DNA of 64,000 nt from positions 39,466 to 103,465 of the forward strand of contig JAUIGL010000010.1 of the NCBI GenBank assembly GCA_030430165.1, read 5' to 3'. The DNA is from a bacterium (GTDB lineage: Bacteria; Desulfobacterota; Binatia; HRBIN30; CADEER01). The position numbers were made by a program, and so were the translations under genes. Below are positions 19,656-28,859 of the stretch, in pieces (within the stretch, counting starts at the first letter, position 1; each line of letters begins with the position of its first letter). Under the pieces are notes generated by a model. That model worked only from the letters and a program-made list of their open reading frames with translations, had not been told where the DNA came from and ran no database searches.

Positions 19656-21176
19656 ATGCAGAACGCTCAAGCCCAACCCGCCGCAGGATCGACGATCTCT
19701 CAGGACTTTCTCGCGTCGATCGTCGTCTTTCTGGTAGCCCTGCCGCTTTGCATGGGTATCGCCATCGCCTCCGGCGTGCCCCCGGCACTCGGGCTGATCA
19801 CCGGAATCATCGGCGGCCTGGTAGTCGGATTCATCGCCGGACAGCCGCTCCAGGTGAGCGGACCGGCCGCCGGCCTGGCAGTCATGGTATGGCAACTGAT
19901 CCAGGATTTCGGCCTCGCCGCCCTGGCGCTGGCCGTGTTCATCGCCGGCCTCGTCCAACTCGCCGCAGGTCTCGCCGGCCTGGGTCGCTGGTTTCGAGCG
20001 GTCTCGCCGGCCGTGATCCAGGGGATGCTCTCCGGAATCGGAGTGCTGATCCTCGCCAGCCAGTTTCACGTGATGCTCGACGACTCGCCGCGCGGCAGCG
20101 GTATCGAGAATCTGCTGTCGATCCCCGAGGCCATCTTCAAAGGAATCTTTCCGCTCGATGGTAGCCGCCACCACATGGCGGCGGGGATCGGGATGCTGAC
20201 GATCGGCACGATCCTGGCCTGGAACAAGTTCAAACCGGCCGCCCTCCACGCCTTGCCCGCGCCCCTGGTCGGTGTCGTCGTCGCTACCATCTCGGTCATC
20301 GCACTCGGCTGGCCGATCGCCCGGGTCGACGTCCCGTCCAGCCTCATCGAGTCGTTCAATTGGCTGAGCGCCGAATCCTTGCCCCTGCTGAGCTCGCCTG
20401 CGTTCTGGGTGGAGGCGATCGGCATGGGATTCATCGCCAGCGCCGAGACGCTGCTCTGCGCCACCGCGGTCGACCGCATGCACAGCGGTCAGCGCACCGA
20501 CTACAACAAAGAGCTGCGGGCGCAGGGCATCGGCAACATCCTCTGCGGCATCGTCGGCTCGCTGCCGATGACCGGGGTCATCGTCCGCAGCTCCGCCAAC
20601 GTCGAAGCCGGCGGCAAGACCAAGTGGTCGGCCATTCTGCACGGCGCCTGGATCCTCCTCCTGGTCGCGGTCTTCCCGCAGATCCTCGCAATGATTCCCA
20701 CCGCGAGTCTCGCGGCGATTCTGGTCTACACCGGATGGAAGTTGATCAACGTCGAAGGCGCAAAGCGCCTGGCCGCGCTCGGACGAGGCGAGCTGCTCGT
20801 CTGGGCGGCGACGGTAATCGCCATCGTCTCGACCGATCTGCTTACCGGTGTCGCCATCGGCATCGCGCTGGCACTGGGCAAGCTGCTGCTCACCTTCGCT
20901 CGTCTCGACATCGACGTCACCAACGAAGGCAACCGCTACGACGTCGCCCTGCGCGGCGCGGCGACCTTCATGAGCCTGCCCACCCTGGCCGAGCGACTGG
21001 AAGCGATCCCCGACAATTCCGAGGTCCACTTCCACCTCGACAAGATCGCCTTCATCGATCACGCCTGCATCGAGCTGCTCGAGGATTGGCACAAGCGCCA
21101 TCCCGGCGTGGTCTCCCTGGAGACCGACGTCCTGCGAGAACGCAACAAGAACTCGGACTCGATGTACGCGGCGTAG
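19656..21176 (+). CDS. SulP-family inorganic anion transporter with STAS domain
   Basis: 506 residues from the ATG at 19656, preceded by AAGGGG. Hydrophobic segments alternate from residue 14 to about 415 in the SulP pattern: early FLVALPLCMGIAIASGVPPALGLI, QVSGPAAGLAVMV, and GSLPMTGVIVRSSANVEAGGKTKWSAI as the conserved transport-domain block. A C-terminal STAS-like domain follows (VHFHLDKIAFIDHACIELLEDW). SulP proteins move sulfate, bicarbonate or other anions. The short STAS and the PMTGVIVRSSAN block resemble the bicarbonate/low-affinity sulfate subgroup; the ion is not settled. A carbonic anhydrase partner is not present. Confidence 0.88.
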   Translation: MQNAQAQPAAGSTISQDFLASIVVFLVALPLCMGIAIASGVPPALGLITGIIGGLVVGFIAGQPLQVSGPAAGLAVMVWQLIQDFGLAALALAVFIAGLVQLAAGLAGLGRWFRAVSPAVIQGMLSGIGVLILASQFHVMLDDSPRGSGIENLLSIPEAIFKGIFPLDGSRHHMAAGIGMLTIGTILAWNKFKPAALHALPAPLVGVVVATISVIALGWPIARVDVPSSLIESFNWLSAESLPLLSSPAFWVEAIGMGFIASAETLLCATAVDRMHSGQRTDYNKELRAQGIGNILCGIVGSLPMTGVIVRSSANVEAGGKTKWSAILHGAWILLLVAVFPQILAMIPTASLAAILVYTGWKLINVEGAKRLAALGRGELLVWAATVIAIVSTDLLTGVAIGIALALGKLLLTFARLDIDVTNEGNRYDVALRGAATFMSLPTLAERLEAIPDNSEVHFHLDKIAFIDHACIELLEDWHKRHPGVVSLETDVLRERNKNSDSMYAA

Positions 21177-21240
21177 GAGGCCTGGAACGAGTCGCCGCTG
21201 GGCGCTACCCTCGGACCGAACCGGCGACACGGAGCGAATC

Positions 21241-21321
21241 ATGGCCAACCGCGAGCAGACGACGTTCACCGCGATTCGGTTCAGCGGCAAGCCGCCGTCA
21301 TTTCATTCGCCCTCTCCCTAA
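21241..21321 (+). pseudogene. Short truncated reading frame ending in a CCCTCTCCC repeat
   Basis: ATG at 21241 begins MANREQTTFTAIRFSGKPP and runs into the repeat at 21309-21376, where it stops after 26 residues. It looks like the 5' end of a gene cut by the repeat, but the evidence is slim and it may be chance. Confidence 0.25.
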
Positions 21322-21376
21322 CCCTCCCTCCTTCGCGAAGTCGCTTCGGAGGGCAGGCTTCCCGTAGGGAGAGGGG
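21309..21376. repeat. CCCTCTCCC...GGGAGAGGG palindromic repeat
   Basis: CCCTCTCCCTAACCC on the left pairs with CCCGTAGGGAGAGGGG on the right, with a TCGCGAAGTCGC inner hairpin. Relatives in this window are at 27225-27290, 30195-30255, 35828-35903 and 54453-54482. The copies always lie between genes. Confidence 0.65.
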
Positions 21377-21470
21377 ACTGAGCTGCTGCAGCCAGCAAGG
21401 AGGTCAGGCAACCTCGTTCGCACCGCCCGCCGCTGGACAACCGTCCGCGCAGTTGAAAGGCTGGCCGGTC

Positions 21471-22214
21471 ATGACGGTCCGCCTCCTTCTCCGCCCGCTG
21501 CTCGCCGTCGCCATCGCCTGGTCGATCGGCTGCGGCGACGACGACTCCGGCGACGTCCCCGAGATCCTGCGCGGCATCACCTGCGAGCGACCGTCCGATC
21601 GCCCGGCTCCCGCAAAGGATGCATGGGACGGCACCATCGAGGCCTACGAGCGCAGCGACGCCGACAATCCTCCGCATCCCGGCGCCGTCGTCTTCGTCGG
21701 CAGCTCCAGCATCGCCTTGTGGGGCAGCCTGACCGAGGACCTCGCCCCGCTCCCCGCGCTCAATCGAGGTTTTGGCGGGTCGGTAACCAGCCAGGCAGTC
21801 GGCTACGTCGACCGCATCGTCACCCCATATCAGCCGAGCGCCGTCGTCCTCTACGAAGGTGACAACGACATCGCCCTCGGCATATCCCCCGAGTGCGTCC
21901 TCGAAGACTACGACGCATTCGTCGCCGCGGTACGCGAAAAGCTTCCCGACGTGCCGATCTACTTCCTCTCGATCAAACCCTCGCTCTTGCGCGAGGAGCT
22001 GTGGGAGGAAATGCAGCGGACCAACCGCCTGGTGCGGGCGCGAACGACGACCGATTCGCGCCTGCGCTACATCGACGTGGCAACTCCGATGTTCGCCGCC
22101 GACGGCAAGCTGCGGCAGGACATCTTCCTCGGCGACGGCCTGCACATGAACGCCGCCGGCTACGAGATCTGGACGTCCGCCATACGCCCCATCCTCGTCA
22201 ACGATCTTCGCTGA
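21471..22214 (+). CDS. SGNH/GDSL-family hydrolase, lipoprotein
   Basis: 247 residues from the ATG at 21471; a TTG at 21453 would add six residues. The N-terminal hydrophobic segment ends in SIGCGDDD, a lipobox. Block I is VVFVGSSSIALWG with the nucleophile Ser, block II NRGFGGSVTSQ, block III YEGDNDIALG, and the C-terminal DGLHMNAAGYEIW gives the DxxH pair. These four blocks make the SGNH assignment firm. Such enzymes remove acyl or acetyl groups from lipids or polysaccharides; the substrate is unknown. It lies 40 bases before the oxidoreductase operon and may be its first gene. Confidence 0.88.
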   Translation: MTVRLLLRPLLAVAIAWSIGCGDDDSGDVPEILRGITCERPSDRPAPAKDAWDGTIEAYERSDADNPPHPGAVVFVGSSSIALWGSLTEDLAPLPALNRGFGGSVTSQAVGYVDRIVTPYQPSAVVLYEGDNDIALGISPECVLEDYDAFVAAVREKLPDVPIYFLSIKPSLLREELWEEMQRTNRLVRARTTTDSRLRYIDVATPMFAADGKLRQDIFLGDGLHMNAAGYEIWTSAIRPILVNDLR

Positions 22215-22253
22215 AGGCCCCTGCCTTCATTTCACCAAACGACAGGAGCAACC

Positions 22254-23057
22254 ATGAAACTCGACGATCTCTTTTCGATTCGCGGCAAGACCGCGCTGGT
22301 CACGGGAGGATCGCGCGGCATCGGTGAGATGATCGCCGCCGGTTTTCTCGCCAACGGCGCCAAGGTCTACCTCACCTCACGCAAGGCTCCCGTCTGCGAC
22401 GCGACCGCGGCGCGGCTCAGCGAGACCTACGGCGGCACCTGCGTTTCGGTACCGGCCGACGTGTCGACGGTCGCCGGGGTCGAGGGGCTCAGCCAGGCGA
22501 TCAAGTCGCGCGAGTCGAAGCTCGACATCCTGATCAACAACGCCGGCGCCACCTGGGGCGAACCGCTCGAAGAGTTCCCCGAGAAGGGCTGGGACAAGGT
22601 GATGGACACCAACGTCAAGGGCGTCTTCTTCCTCACCCAGGGGCTGCTGCCGCTGCTCGAAGCCGCGGCAACGCCCGAGGATCCGGCGCGCGTCGTCAAC
22701 GTCGGCTCGGTCGACGGCATCAAGACCCCCATCTTCGAGAACTTCTCCTACGGTCCGTCGAAAGCGGCGGTGCACCACCTGACCCGCATTCTCGCGGCAC
22801 ACCTGGTCAAGCGGAACATCATCGTCAACGCGATCGCCCCGGGGCCCTTCCCCACCTGGATGCTGAGCACCGGCGTCGGCGGCGGCGGAGACGTCGACGC
22901 CACCGACTGGGCCGCCGTCGGCAAGACCAACCCGCGCGGCCGCGTCGGAACGCCCGAGGACATCGCCGGGCTCGCCATCTTCCTGTGCTCGAGGGCCGGT
23001 GCATTCACCATCGGTGACGTCATCACCTGCGACGGCGGCCTGGTCGCCTGCTCCTGA
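22254..23057 (+). CDS. Short-chain dehydrogenase/reductase (SDR), first of the oxidative operon
   Basis: 267 residues. Classical SDR: cofactor loop TGGSRGIGEMIAAGF near residue 17, NNAG near residue 92, a catalytic Ser in NVGSVDG, and YGPSKAAVHHL giving the YxxxK pair near residue 165. The C-terminus ends ITCDGGLVAC. The T-G-x-x-x-G-I-G loop with a following Arg suggests NADP use, but this is not certain. A GGAG ribosome-binding site precedes the ATG. It starts an operon of five genes with gaps of 12 to 27 bases, so it probably oxidises or reduces an intermediate in the same pathway as the monooxygenase and alcohol dehydrogenase. Confidence 0.9.
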   Translation: MKLDDLFSIRGKTALVTGGSRGIGEMIAAGFLANGAKVYLTSRKAPVCDATAARLSETYGGTCVSVPADVSTVAGVEGLSQAIKSRESKLDILINNAGATWGEPLEEFPEKGWDKVMDTNVKGVFFLTQGLLPLLEAAATPEDPARVVNVGSVDGIKTPIFENFSYGPSKAAVHHLTRILAAHLVKRNIIVNAIAPGPFPTWMLSTGVGGGGDVDATDWAAVGKTNPRGRVGTPEDIAGLAIFLCSRAGAFTIGDVITCDGGLVACS

Positions 23058-23069
23058 GGGAAATCAAAC

Positions 23070-24035
23070 ATGCAGAGCTTCAAGGACAGAATCGCCGTCC
23101 TCACCGGCGGCGGCACCGGCATGGGACGCGAGCTCGCCAAGCAGTTGAGCGCCGAGGGCTGCCACGTCGCGATGTGCGACATCTCCGCCGAGAACATGGA
23201 GGAAACACGCGCGCTCTGCCTCGACGGTGCGCCCGACGGCACGCGGGTGACGACCTTCGTCGCCGATGTCTCGCACGAAGAAGAAATCCTCGCCTTTCGT
23301 GAGGCGGTGCAGAAGACGCACGCCACCGACCGAATCCATCTCCTCTTCAACAACGCCGGCATCGGCGGCGGCGGCAGCTTCATCCTCGACGGACGCGAGG
23401 AATGGGAGAAAACCTTCGACGTCTGCTGGAAGGGCGTCTACTACGGTTGCCGCGCCTTCCTGCCGATGCTGGTCGCGAGCAAGGAGGCGCATCTAGTCAA
23501 CACCAGCAGCGTCAACGGCTTGTGGGCGACCCTCGGACCCAACACCTCGCACACCGCGTACTCGGCGGCGAAGTTCGCCGTGCGTGGATTCACCGAGGCT
23601 CTGGTCACCGACCTGCGCCTGCACGCGCCGCACGTCAAGGTGTCGCTGGTGATGCCGGGCCACGTCGGCACCTCGATCCTGATCAACTCGGGAAAGCTGC
23701 TCGGCATCGACCCGGAGAATCTTTCCGCCGATCAAGTCGCGCGGATCCGCGAGCGCGTCGAGCGCATCGGCCTCGACACCTCCGGCATCGACGACCAGCA
23801 ACTCGCCCAGCTGGTGGTGGCGCGCGGCGAAGCGTTCCGCGATCACGCGCCGACCACCGCGGCGCAGGCCGCCGAGATCATCCTGCAGGCGGTGCGCGAC
23901 GAGCGCTGGCGCGTGCTGGTCGGCGACGACGCCCAGGCGATCGACGAGATGGTACGCGCCGAGCCCGAGCAAGCCTACGAGGCAGAGTTCTTCGAACGCC
24001 TGCTGGCAAAGACCGGCTGGGCGATCGGTACCTAG
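23070..24035 (+). CDS. Short-chain dehydrogenase/reductase (SDR), second of the operon
   Basis: 321 residues. The cofactor loop TGGGTGMGRELAKQL is near residue 12, D/N at CDISAEN, NNAGIGGGGSF near residue 92, a Ser in NTSSVNG and YSAAKFAVRGF giving the YxxxK pair near residue 168. A C-terminal extension of about 70 residues (TTAAQAAEIILQAVRDERWRVLVG) is typical of SDRs found with steroid or terpenoid catabolic genes. The gene starts 12 bases after the first SDR stop. Confidence 0.9.
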   Translation: MQSFKDRIAVLTGGGTGMGRELAKQLSAEGCHVAMCDISAENMEETRALCLDGAPDGTRVTTFVADVSHEEEILAFREAVQKTHATDRIHLLFNNAGIGGGGSFILDGREEWEKTFDVCWKGVYYGCRAFLPMLVASKEAHLVNTSSVNGLWATLGPNTSHTAYSAAKFAVRGFTEALVTDLRLHAPHVKVSLVMPGHVGTSILINSGKLLGIDPENLSADQVARIRERVERIGLDTSGIDDQQLAQLVVARGEAFRDHAPTTAAQAAEIILQAVRDERWRVLVGDDAQAIDEMVRAEPEQAYEAEFFERLLAKTGWAIGT

Positions 24036-24048
24036 CGACGCCTCGAAA

Positions 24049-25512
24049 ATGAGCAACGCCCCAAACCAGGATCTTCGCTTCATCGTCATCGGCGCCGGCA
24101 TGGCCGGGATCCTCGCCACCATCAAGCTGCGCGAGGCCGGCTACTCCGACATCACGATCTACGAAAAGAATCCGAAGCTCGGCGGGACCTGGTACGAAAA
24201 CACCTACCCGGGACTGTCGTGTGACGTTCCCTCGCACCTCTACAGCTACGACTTCGCTCCCAATCCGGAGTGGAGCCGACAGTTCTCGCCCGGTCCGGAG
24301 ATACGAGAGTACTTCGAGGACGTCGCCAAGCGTTTCGGCGTCTTCGAGCTGATCCGCTTCGACACCGAGGCGACGCACTGCGCCTTCGCCGACGGCAGGT
24401 GGCAGCTCGAGCTCGCCGACGGCAGTCGCGACCAGGCGGACTTCATCATCGCCGCGACCGGCGTGCTGCACCACCCCAACCTGCCCGACTTCCAGGGACT
24501 CGACTCCTTCGCCGGCGCGGCGTTCCACAGCGCCCGCTGGGACCACGACGTCGCCACCGAGGGCAAGAAAGTCGGTGTCGTCGGCACCGGCTCGTCGGCG
24601 GTCCAGATCGTTACCGCGCTCGCCGGCGAGGTCGGCGAGCTGGTCCTCTTCCAGCGCACCCCGCAGTGGATCATGCCCGTCCCCAACCGCGACTACAGCA
24701 CCGAGGAGAAGGAGAATTTCCGCAAGCATCCCGGGGAGATGCGGAAGATTCGCGACGAGGTTTCGAAGGCCTTCATCGAAGGCTTCGCCAACGCACTGGT
24801 CGACGCCGACGCGCCGACGATCCAGGCGATTCAGACCGCTTGCGAGGCCAACCTCGAGGAGAACGTTCGCGAACCCGAGCTGCGCGAGAGGCTGCGCCCG
24901 AACTACCGCGCGGCGTGCAAGCGGCTGGTCATGTGCGCCGGGTTCTACGACGCCGTGCAACATCCCAACACCCGCCTGGTCACCGATCCGATCGAACGCA
25001 TCGAGCCGGAGGGGGTGCGCACGGCCGACGGTAGTCTGCACGAGCTCGACGTGCTGGTCATGGCCACCGGTTTCAAGGTCGAGCAGTTCGTCCGCCCGAT
25101 GACCGTCATCGGCCGCAACGGGGTCGCGCTCGACGACATCTGGCACGACGGGCCCTCGGCTTACCTCGCGGTCACCGTACCCGAGGTACCGAACTTCTAC
25201 ATGCTCAACGGCCCCAACGGACCGGTCGGCAACTTCTCGCTGATCGACGTCGCCGACCTCGAGGTCGGCTACATCCTGCAGCTGATCGAAGAGGTCGGCG
25301 CCGGCCGCGCGCGTGAGCTCTGCGTATCGCGCGAGGCAATGGATCGCTTCAACCGAGAGCGCAAGCAGGCGGCAAAGACGACCATCTGGGCAACCGGGTG
25401 CAACAGTTGGTATCTCGATGCGAGCGGCCTGCCGACGGCGTGGCCGTGGACCTATGACCGCTTCACCGAAGAAATGGCACAACCCAAATTGGACGACTAC
25501 GATGTCCGCTGA
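24049..25512 (+). CDS. Flavin-containing monooxygenase, probable Baeyer-Villiger type
   Basis: 487 residues. First Rossmann motif VIGAGMAGILATIKL near residue 12, then YEKNPKLGGTWYENTYPGLSCDVPSHLYSYDF, which is strongly typical of Baeyer-Villiger monooxygenases. The fingerprint FAGAAFHSARWD near residue 157 matches FxGxxxHxxxW[PD]. The second Rossmann motif is VGVVGTGSSAVQIV near residue 180. It would insert oxygen next to a ketone, using NADPH and O2, to give an ester or lactone. With the two SDRs and alcohol dehydrogenase around it, a route that oxidises an alcohol to a ketone and then an ester is reasonable but inferred. Confidence 0.9.
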   Translation: MSNAPNQDLRFIVIGAGMAGILATIKLREAGYSDITIYEKNPKLGGTWYENTYPGLSCDVPSHLYSYDFAPNPEWSRQFSPGPEIREYFEDVAKRFGVFELIRFDTEATHCAFADGRWQLELADGSRDQADFIIAATGVLHHPNLPDFQGLDSFAGAAFHSARWDHDVATEGKKVGVVGTGSSAVQIVTALAGEVGELVLFQRTPQWIMPVPNRDYSTEEKENFRKHPGEMRKIRDEVSKAFIEGFANALVDADAPTIQAIQTACEANLEENVREPELRERLRPNYRAACKRLVMCAGFYDAVQHPNTRLVTDPIERIEPEGVRTADGSLHELDVLVMATGFKVEQFVRPMTVIGRNGVALDDIWHDGPSAYLAVTVPEVPNFYMLNGPNGPVGNFSLIDVADLEVGYILQLIEEVGAGRARELCVSREAMDRFNRERKQAAKTTIWATGCNSWYLDASGLPTAWPWTYDRFTEEMAQPKLDDYDVR

Positions 25513-25539
25513 ACCTGAAGCACCGACAAGGAGACGAAC

Positions 25540-26625
25540 GTGAAAGCCGCCGTAATGCGCGCCAACAACGCGCCGCTGGAAATCGAGGATATCGCCATCG
25601 ACAGCCCTGGACCGGGCGAGGTGCTGGTCAAGACCGCCGCCTGCGGGATCTGCCACAGCGACCTCACCGTGCTCGAGGGCGGCCTGCCGGTTCCCCCGCC
25701 CTGCGTGCTCGGACACGAGCCCGCAGGTATCGTCGAAGAAGTCGGCAGCGGCGTCAGCGGCTTCGCCCCGGGCGACCACGTCATCGGCTGTCTCACCGCG
25801 TGGTGCGGTGTCTGCCGCTTCTGCACCGAAGGCCGGCCCTACCTGTGTCTCGATCAGTTTCTCGGTCGTCCGGAAGGCGCGGCGGCGAGGCTGAGCGGCG
25901 GCGGCGAACCGATCGGACAATTCGCCAACCTCTCCTCCTTCGCCGAGAAGATCCTCTGCCCCGAGCGCTCGCTGGTGAAGATCCGCGACGACATGCCGCT
26001 CGACCGCGCCGCGCTGATCGGCTGCGGCGTCACTACCGGGCTGGGCGCTGCGCTCAACACGGTGAACATCCCGGCCGGCGCGAGCGTGGTCATCATCGGG
26101 CTCGGCGGAGTCGGCCTCTCGGCGCTGCAGGGAGCGCGCATCACCGGCGCCGGCAAGATCATCGCCGTCGACACCCAGGAGTGGAAGTTCGAGCTGGCGC
26201 GCGGACTCGGCGCCACCGACTGCATCAACGCCAGCGACACCGAGCCAATCTCCGCGGTGCACGACCTGACCGGCGGCGGCGCCGACTTCGTCTTCGAGTG
26301 CATCGGCCTGGTGCCGACCGTGCAGCAAGCGGTCGCCATGACCGGGCGCGGCGGCACCACGGTTTTGGTCGGCGTGGTGCCGATGACCGAGATGGTGCAG
26401 GTCTCGGCGGCCGACCTCACCCTGCAGGAAAAGAAGATCACCGGATCCTTCATGGGCTCGAACCGGTTTCGCTTCGACATGCCCAAGTACATCGAGTTCT
26501 ACCTGTCCGGCCGACTCGCTCTCGACGAGCTGGTGTCCTCGCGCATCAAGCTAGAGGAGGTCAACGACGCCTTCGAGCACATGCGCAAGGGAGAGGTCGC
26601 CCGCCAGGTGATCGTTTTCGACTGA
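25540..26625 (+). CDS. Zinc-dependent alcohol dehydrogenase
   Basis: 361 residues. The catalytic zinc site is CGICHSDLTVLEGGLPVPPPCVLGHEPAG (Cys near 37, His near 62). The structural zinc Cys cluster is CLTAWCGVCRFCTEGRPYLC at about residues 85-105. The cofactor loop GLGGVGLSALQGARITGA is near residue 187, with an acidic residue after it (VDTQEWK) suggesting NAD. The layout is that of class III-like medium-chain dehydrogenases. A decayed relative lies at 13612-13778. It is part of the five-gene oxidative operon, with a clear AAGGAGACG ribosome-binding site. Confidence 0.92.
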   Translation: MKAAVMRANNAPLEIEDIAIDSPGPGEVLVKTAACGICHSDLTVLEGGLPVPPPCVLGHEPAGIVEEVGSGVSGFAPGDHVIGCLTAWCGVCRFCTEGRPYLCLDQFLGRPEGAAARLSGGGEPIGQFANLSSFAEKILCPERSLVKIRDDMPLDRAALIGCGVTTGLGAALNTVNIPAGASVVIIGLGGVGLSALQGARITGAGKIIAVDTQEWKFELARGLGATDCINASDTEPISAVHDLTGGGADFVFECIGLVPTVQQAVAMTGRGGTTVLVGVVPMTEMVQVSAADLTLQEKKITGSFMGSNRFRFDMPKYIEFYLSGRLALDELVSSRIKLEEVNDAFEHMRKGEVARQVIVFD

Positions 26626-26644
26626 GCAACGAAAGGAGTACCCC

Positions 26645-27091
26645 ATGTCCAACTTCGGCGATATTCCCTGGATCGCGGACCACACCAAGCTCTACAAGAC
26701 CGACCCGGAAAAAGCCCACATGTGGGACTCTTCGGTCGCCGGCGGCCCCGGCGTGCTGCCGACGCTGTTGCTCACCACGACCGGACGCAAGTCGGGCGAG
26801 CCGCGCGACTCGCCGCTGATCTACGGAGCCGACGGCGACAAGTACATCATCATCGCCTCGAAAGGCGGCTGGCCGACCCACCCCCTCTGGTACCTCAATC
26901 TGGAAGCCAACCCCGAGTGCGAGGTGCAAGTCGCGAGCAAGCACGTCAAAGCGAAAGCGCGCGTCGCCAAGGGCGAAGAACGCGCCCGCTACTGGAAGCA
27001 GCTAGCCGAGATCTACCCGCCCTACGACCAATACCAGGAGCAGGCCAAGGACCGCGAAATCCCAGTCGTAGTCATCGAGCCACGCAACTAG
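26645..27091 (+). CDS. Deazaflavin (F420)-dependent nitroreductase-family protein, Ddn-like
   Basis: 148 residues. It has the Ddn pattern: LLLTTTGRKSGEPRDSPLIYGADGD near residue 40, then IIASKGGWPTHPLWYLNLEANPECEVQV and the C-terminal YPPYDQYQEQA...REIPVVVIEP. These split-barrel proteins use coenzyme F420 or FMN; the TGRKSG and HPLWYLNL blocks are typical of the F420-binding group. It is the last gene of the operon. F420 use is inferred from family and not from a biosynthetic gene, since none is in this window. Confidence 0.88.
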   Translation: MSNFGDIPWIADHTKLYKTDPEKAHMWDSSVAGGPGVLPTLLLTTTGRKSGEPRDSPLIYGADGDKYIIIASKGGWPTHPLWYLNLEANPECEVQVASKHVKAKARVAKGEERARYWKQLAEIYPPYDQYQEQAKDREIPVVVIEPRN

Positions 27092-27171
27092 CCAGGGCGA
27101 AGCCCTCACCACCCCATGCCTGCGTTCCCTACGCCCCTGCCCATGCCTACTCGCGCCTTGCGGAGCGATAT

Positions 27172-27372
27172 TGAGCCTCGCGACGCTCGGTCATCCGAGG
27201 GACCCTCACCCGGCCTGCGGCCGACCTCTCCCACAGGGAGAGGCGTCTGAATTCCCTTCTCCCTGTGGGAGAAGGTCAGGATGAGGGTCCCTCAAATGGG
27301 GGCGAAGCCCCTCCACTGTACCTTCAGGACATTCGAACGGATCGATCGCAGTCGAAGCGCTTCAGTGGCCCT
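27172..27372 (+). repeat. About 200-bp dispersed repeat, left member of an inverted pair
   Basis: This stretch, starting near GAGCCTCGCGACGCTCGGTCATCC and ending in GATCGATCGCAGTCGAAGCGC, matches the reverse complement of 30117-30342 over nearly its whole length, with small gaps. Both contain a CTCTCCC...GGGAGA hairpin. The pair brackets the dockerin-tailed gene and the amidohydrolase gene. Nothing else is seen in the 315-base gap here. Confidence 0.75.
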
Positions 27373-27406
27373 CCGAGTTTCGGACTGACCCACTACTAGG
27401 TTTCAA

Positions 27407-28591
27407 CTAGCCGAGCGCGGTCCTAATCGCCTGAATCAGATCGGTGACCTGGATGAGACCGTTGCCGTCGAAGTCCATCGCCGTGCACCGCTCGTAGGGT
27501 TCGCGCCCGAGTAGAATCGACACGCCGAGCACCAGCTCGGCGATCGACGTCTTGGCGTCGCGGTCGCAATCGCCCGGCACCGCAGGGGTCGGCGTGTGGG
27601 TGCGCGTCCGGGTCGGCGTTCGCGTGCTGGTCGGACGCGGCGTCGGGGTCGGCGGGTCGACTCCGAAGATACAGCTCGCCAGACAGATGCCGATACCTCC
27701 GACCGCAGCGCTCACGCCGCACCCCAGGCTGACCGCGCTCAAACAAGGGATGCAGGCGGCCCCGGCCGTCACCGCGCAACCGGCGGCGCAGACCACGGCT
27801 CCGCTGACGATGCACACGGCACCGAAGAAACTGATCTCGGCGCCGTTGTCGGCAAAGCAATCGAACGTACACTGCGTCGCCCCACCGGCACCGCCGCCGC
27901 CAAAGACGCCGCTGCTCGCCAGCGCGCCGGCCGGGTACGTCGCCTCGCGACCGTCCGGATAGGCCACGGTCACCGACTCCTCGTAGTCCGCGTACGAGAT
28001 CTCGCCGCTGCCGAGCATCTCCGCCAGCATTTCGGGACGCGCCGTATGGCCCGGATCGGAAGCAGTGAGCACCCCGACCAGGCGATCGAAACCGATCATG
28101 TCGAACTCGGCGACACGCCGGACCTCGACACCGTTCAAACCGCTGGCGCGGCCGGAAAGCTCGTCGAAGTTCTCGGCAAAGCGATCGACGATCTCGAGGA
28201 AGAGTCGATCGCCTTCGCGGCCGACGATCACCTCGGTTTCGCTGAGCTCGGCGACTCCGCCCTCGCCGTCCTCGAGCCGATTCGACTGCAGTCGGCGATA
28301 GAAGATCCCCGCCAGCGCGGACCCGACCGGCGCGCTGGCAACCGACGTCGCGGCCGACAGCCGGGCGCCAGTATGCGTCGTGCCGACCGTCTCGACCTCG
28401 GTCCACGCTGTGACGGTAAGTCCGGAAGCCCGCGACGACTGCTCGAACCGCTCGACGCTTCGCGGAGCCACTGCGGCACCGGCGAGCAGCGGATACGGCA
28501 GCACCATCGTCGCCGCGCACCACGCGATCAAAAACATCCGAGCACTAGCGCGCCATGCAAGACGCCACCGCATCCGACTCGCTGCCATCAT
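27407..28591 (-). CDS. Exported protein with Thr/Pro linker and dockerin-like C-terminus
   Basis: About 394 residues from ATG at 28591 or the adjacent ATG at 28588, with GGAGGTGAGG upstream. A signal peptide is present (MFLIAWCAATMVLPYPLLAGAAVA). The middle has a Gly/Cys-rich hydrophobic stretch (residues about 255-310) that could be membrane-active. A TPTPTPRPTSTRTPTRTRT-type linker then leads to a C-terminal piece with DCDRDAKTSIAELVLGVSI and DFDGNGLIQVTDLIQAI, two EF-hand-like calcium motifs as in dockerins. The function of the main body is unknown. Confidence 0.72.
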   Translation of the reverse strand: MMAASRMRWRLAWRASARMFLIAWCAATMVLPYPLLAGAAVAPRSVERFEQSSRASGLTVTAWTEVETVGTTHTGARLSAATSVASAPVGSALAGIFYRRLQSNRLEDGEGGVAELSETEVIVGREGDRLFLEIVDRFAENFDELSGRASGLNGVEVRRVAEFDMIGFDRLVGVLTASDPGHTARPEMLAEMLGSGEISYADYEESVTVAYPDGREATYPAGALASSGVFGGGGAGGATQCTFDCFADNGAEISFFGAVCIVSGAVVCAAGCAVTAGAACIPCLSAVSLGCGVSAAVGGIGICLASCIFGVDPPTPTPRPTSTRTPTRTRTHTPTPAVPGDCDRDAKTSIAELVLGVSILLGREPYERCTAMDFDGNGLIQVTDLIQAIRTALG

Positions 28592-28688
28592 CCTCACCTC
28601 CACCGACACGATGCTGCACTCTAGCGGATTCCAGGGCATCGGGAAGGGCGCATACCGGTGGGCTTGCAGGTTCTTTCTGAGAGAAACT

Positions 28689-28851
28689 AGCCGCAGATGA
28701 ACGCAGATTTACGCTGATAGGGTTTCTGGAAAAGAATCAAAAACACGGGTGAACACGGAGGACACGGATTCGCGCCCCGTGTTCTCCGTGTTCACCCGTG
28801 GTAGGTTTCTTCTGACGGCCATCAGCGTAGATCTGCGTCCATCTGCGGCTA
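28689..28851. repeat. About 165-bp imperfect inverted repeat, copy A
   Basis: Outer arms AGCCGCAGATGAACGCAGAT and ATCTGCGTCCATCTGCGGCT; inner arms CACGGGTGAACACGGA and TCCGTGTTCACCCGTG around a GGACACGG core. It fills the gap between the dockerin-tailed gene's 5' end and the amidohydrolase stop at 28860. Same-orientation relatives are at 31314-31477 and 32825-32990. Confidence 0.85.
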
Positions 28852-28859
28852 AAGAAATC

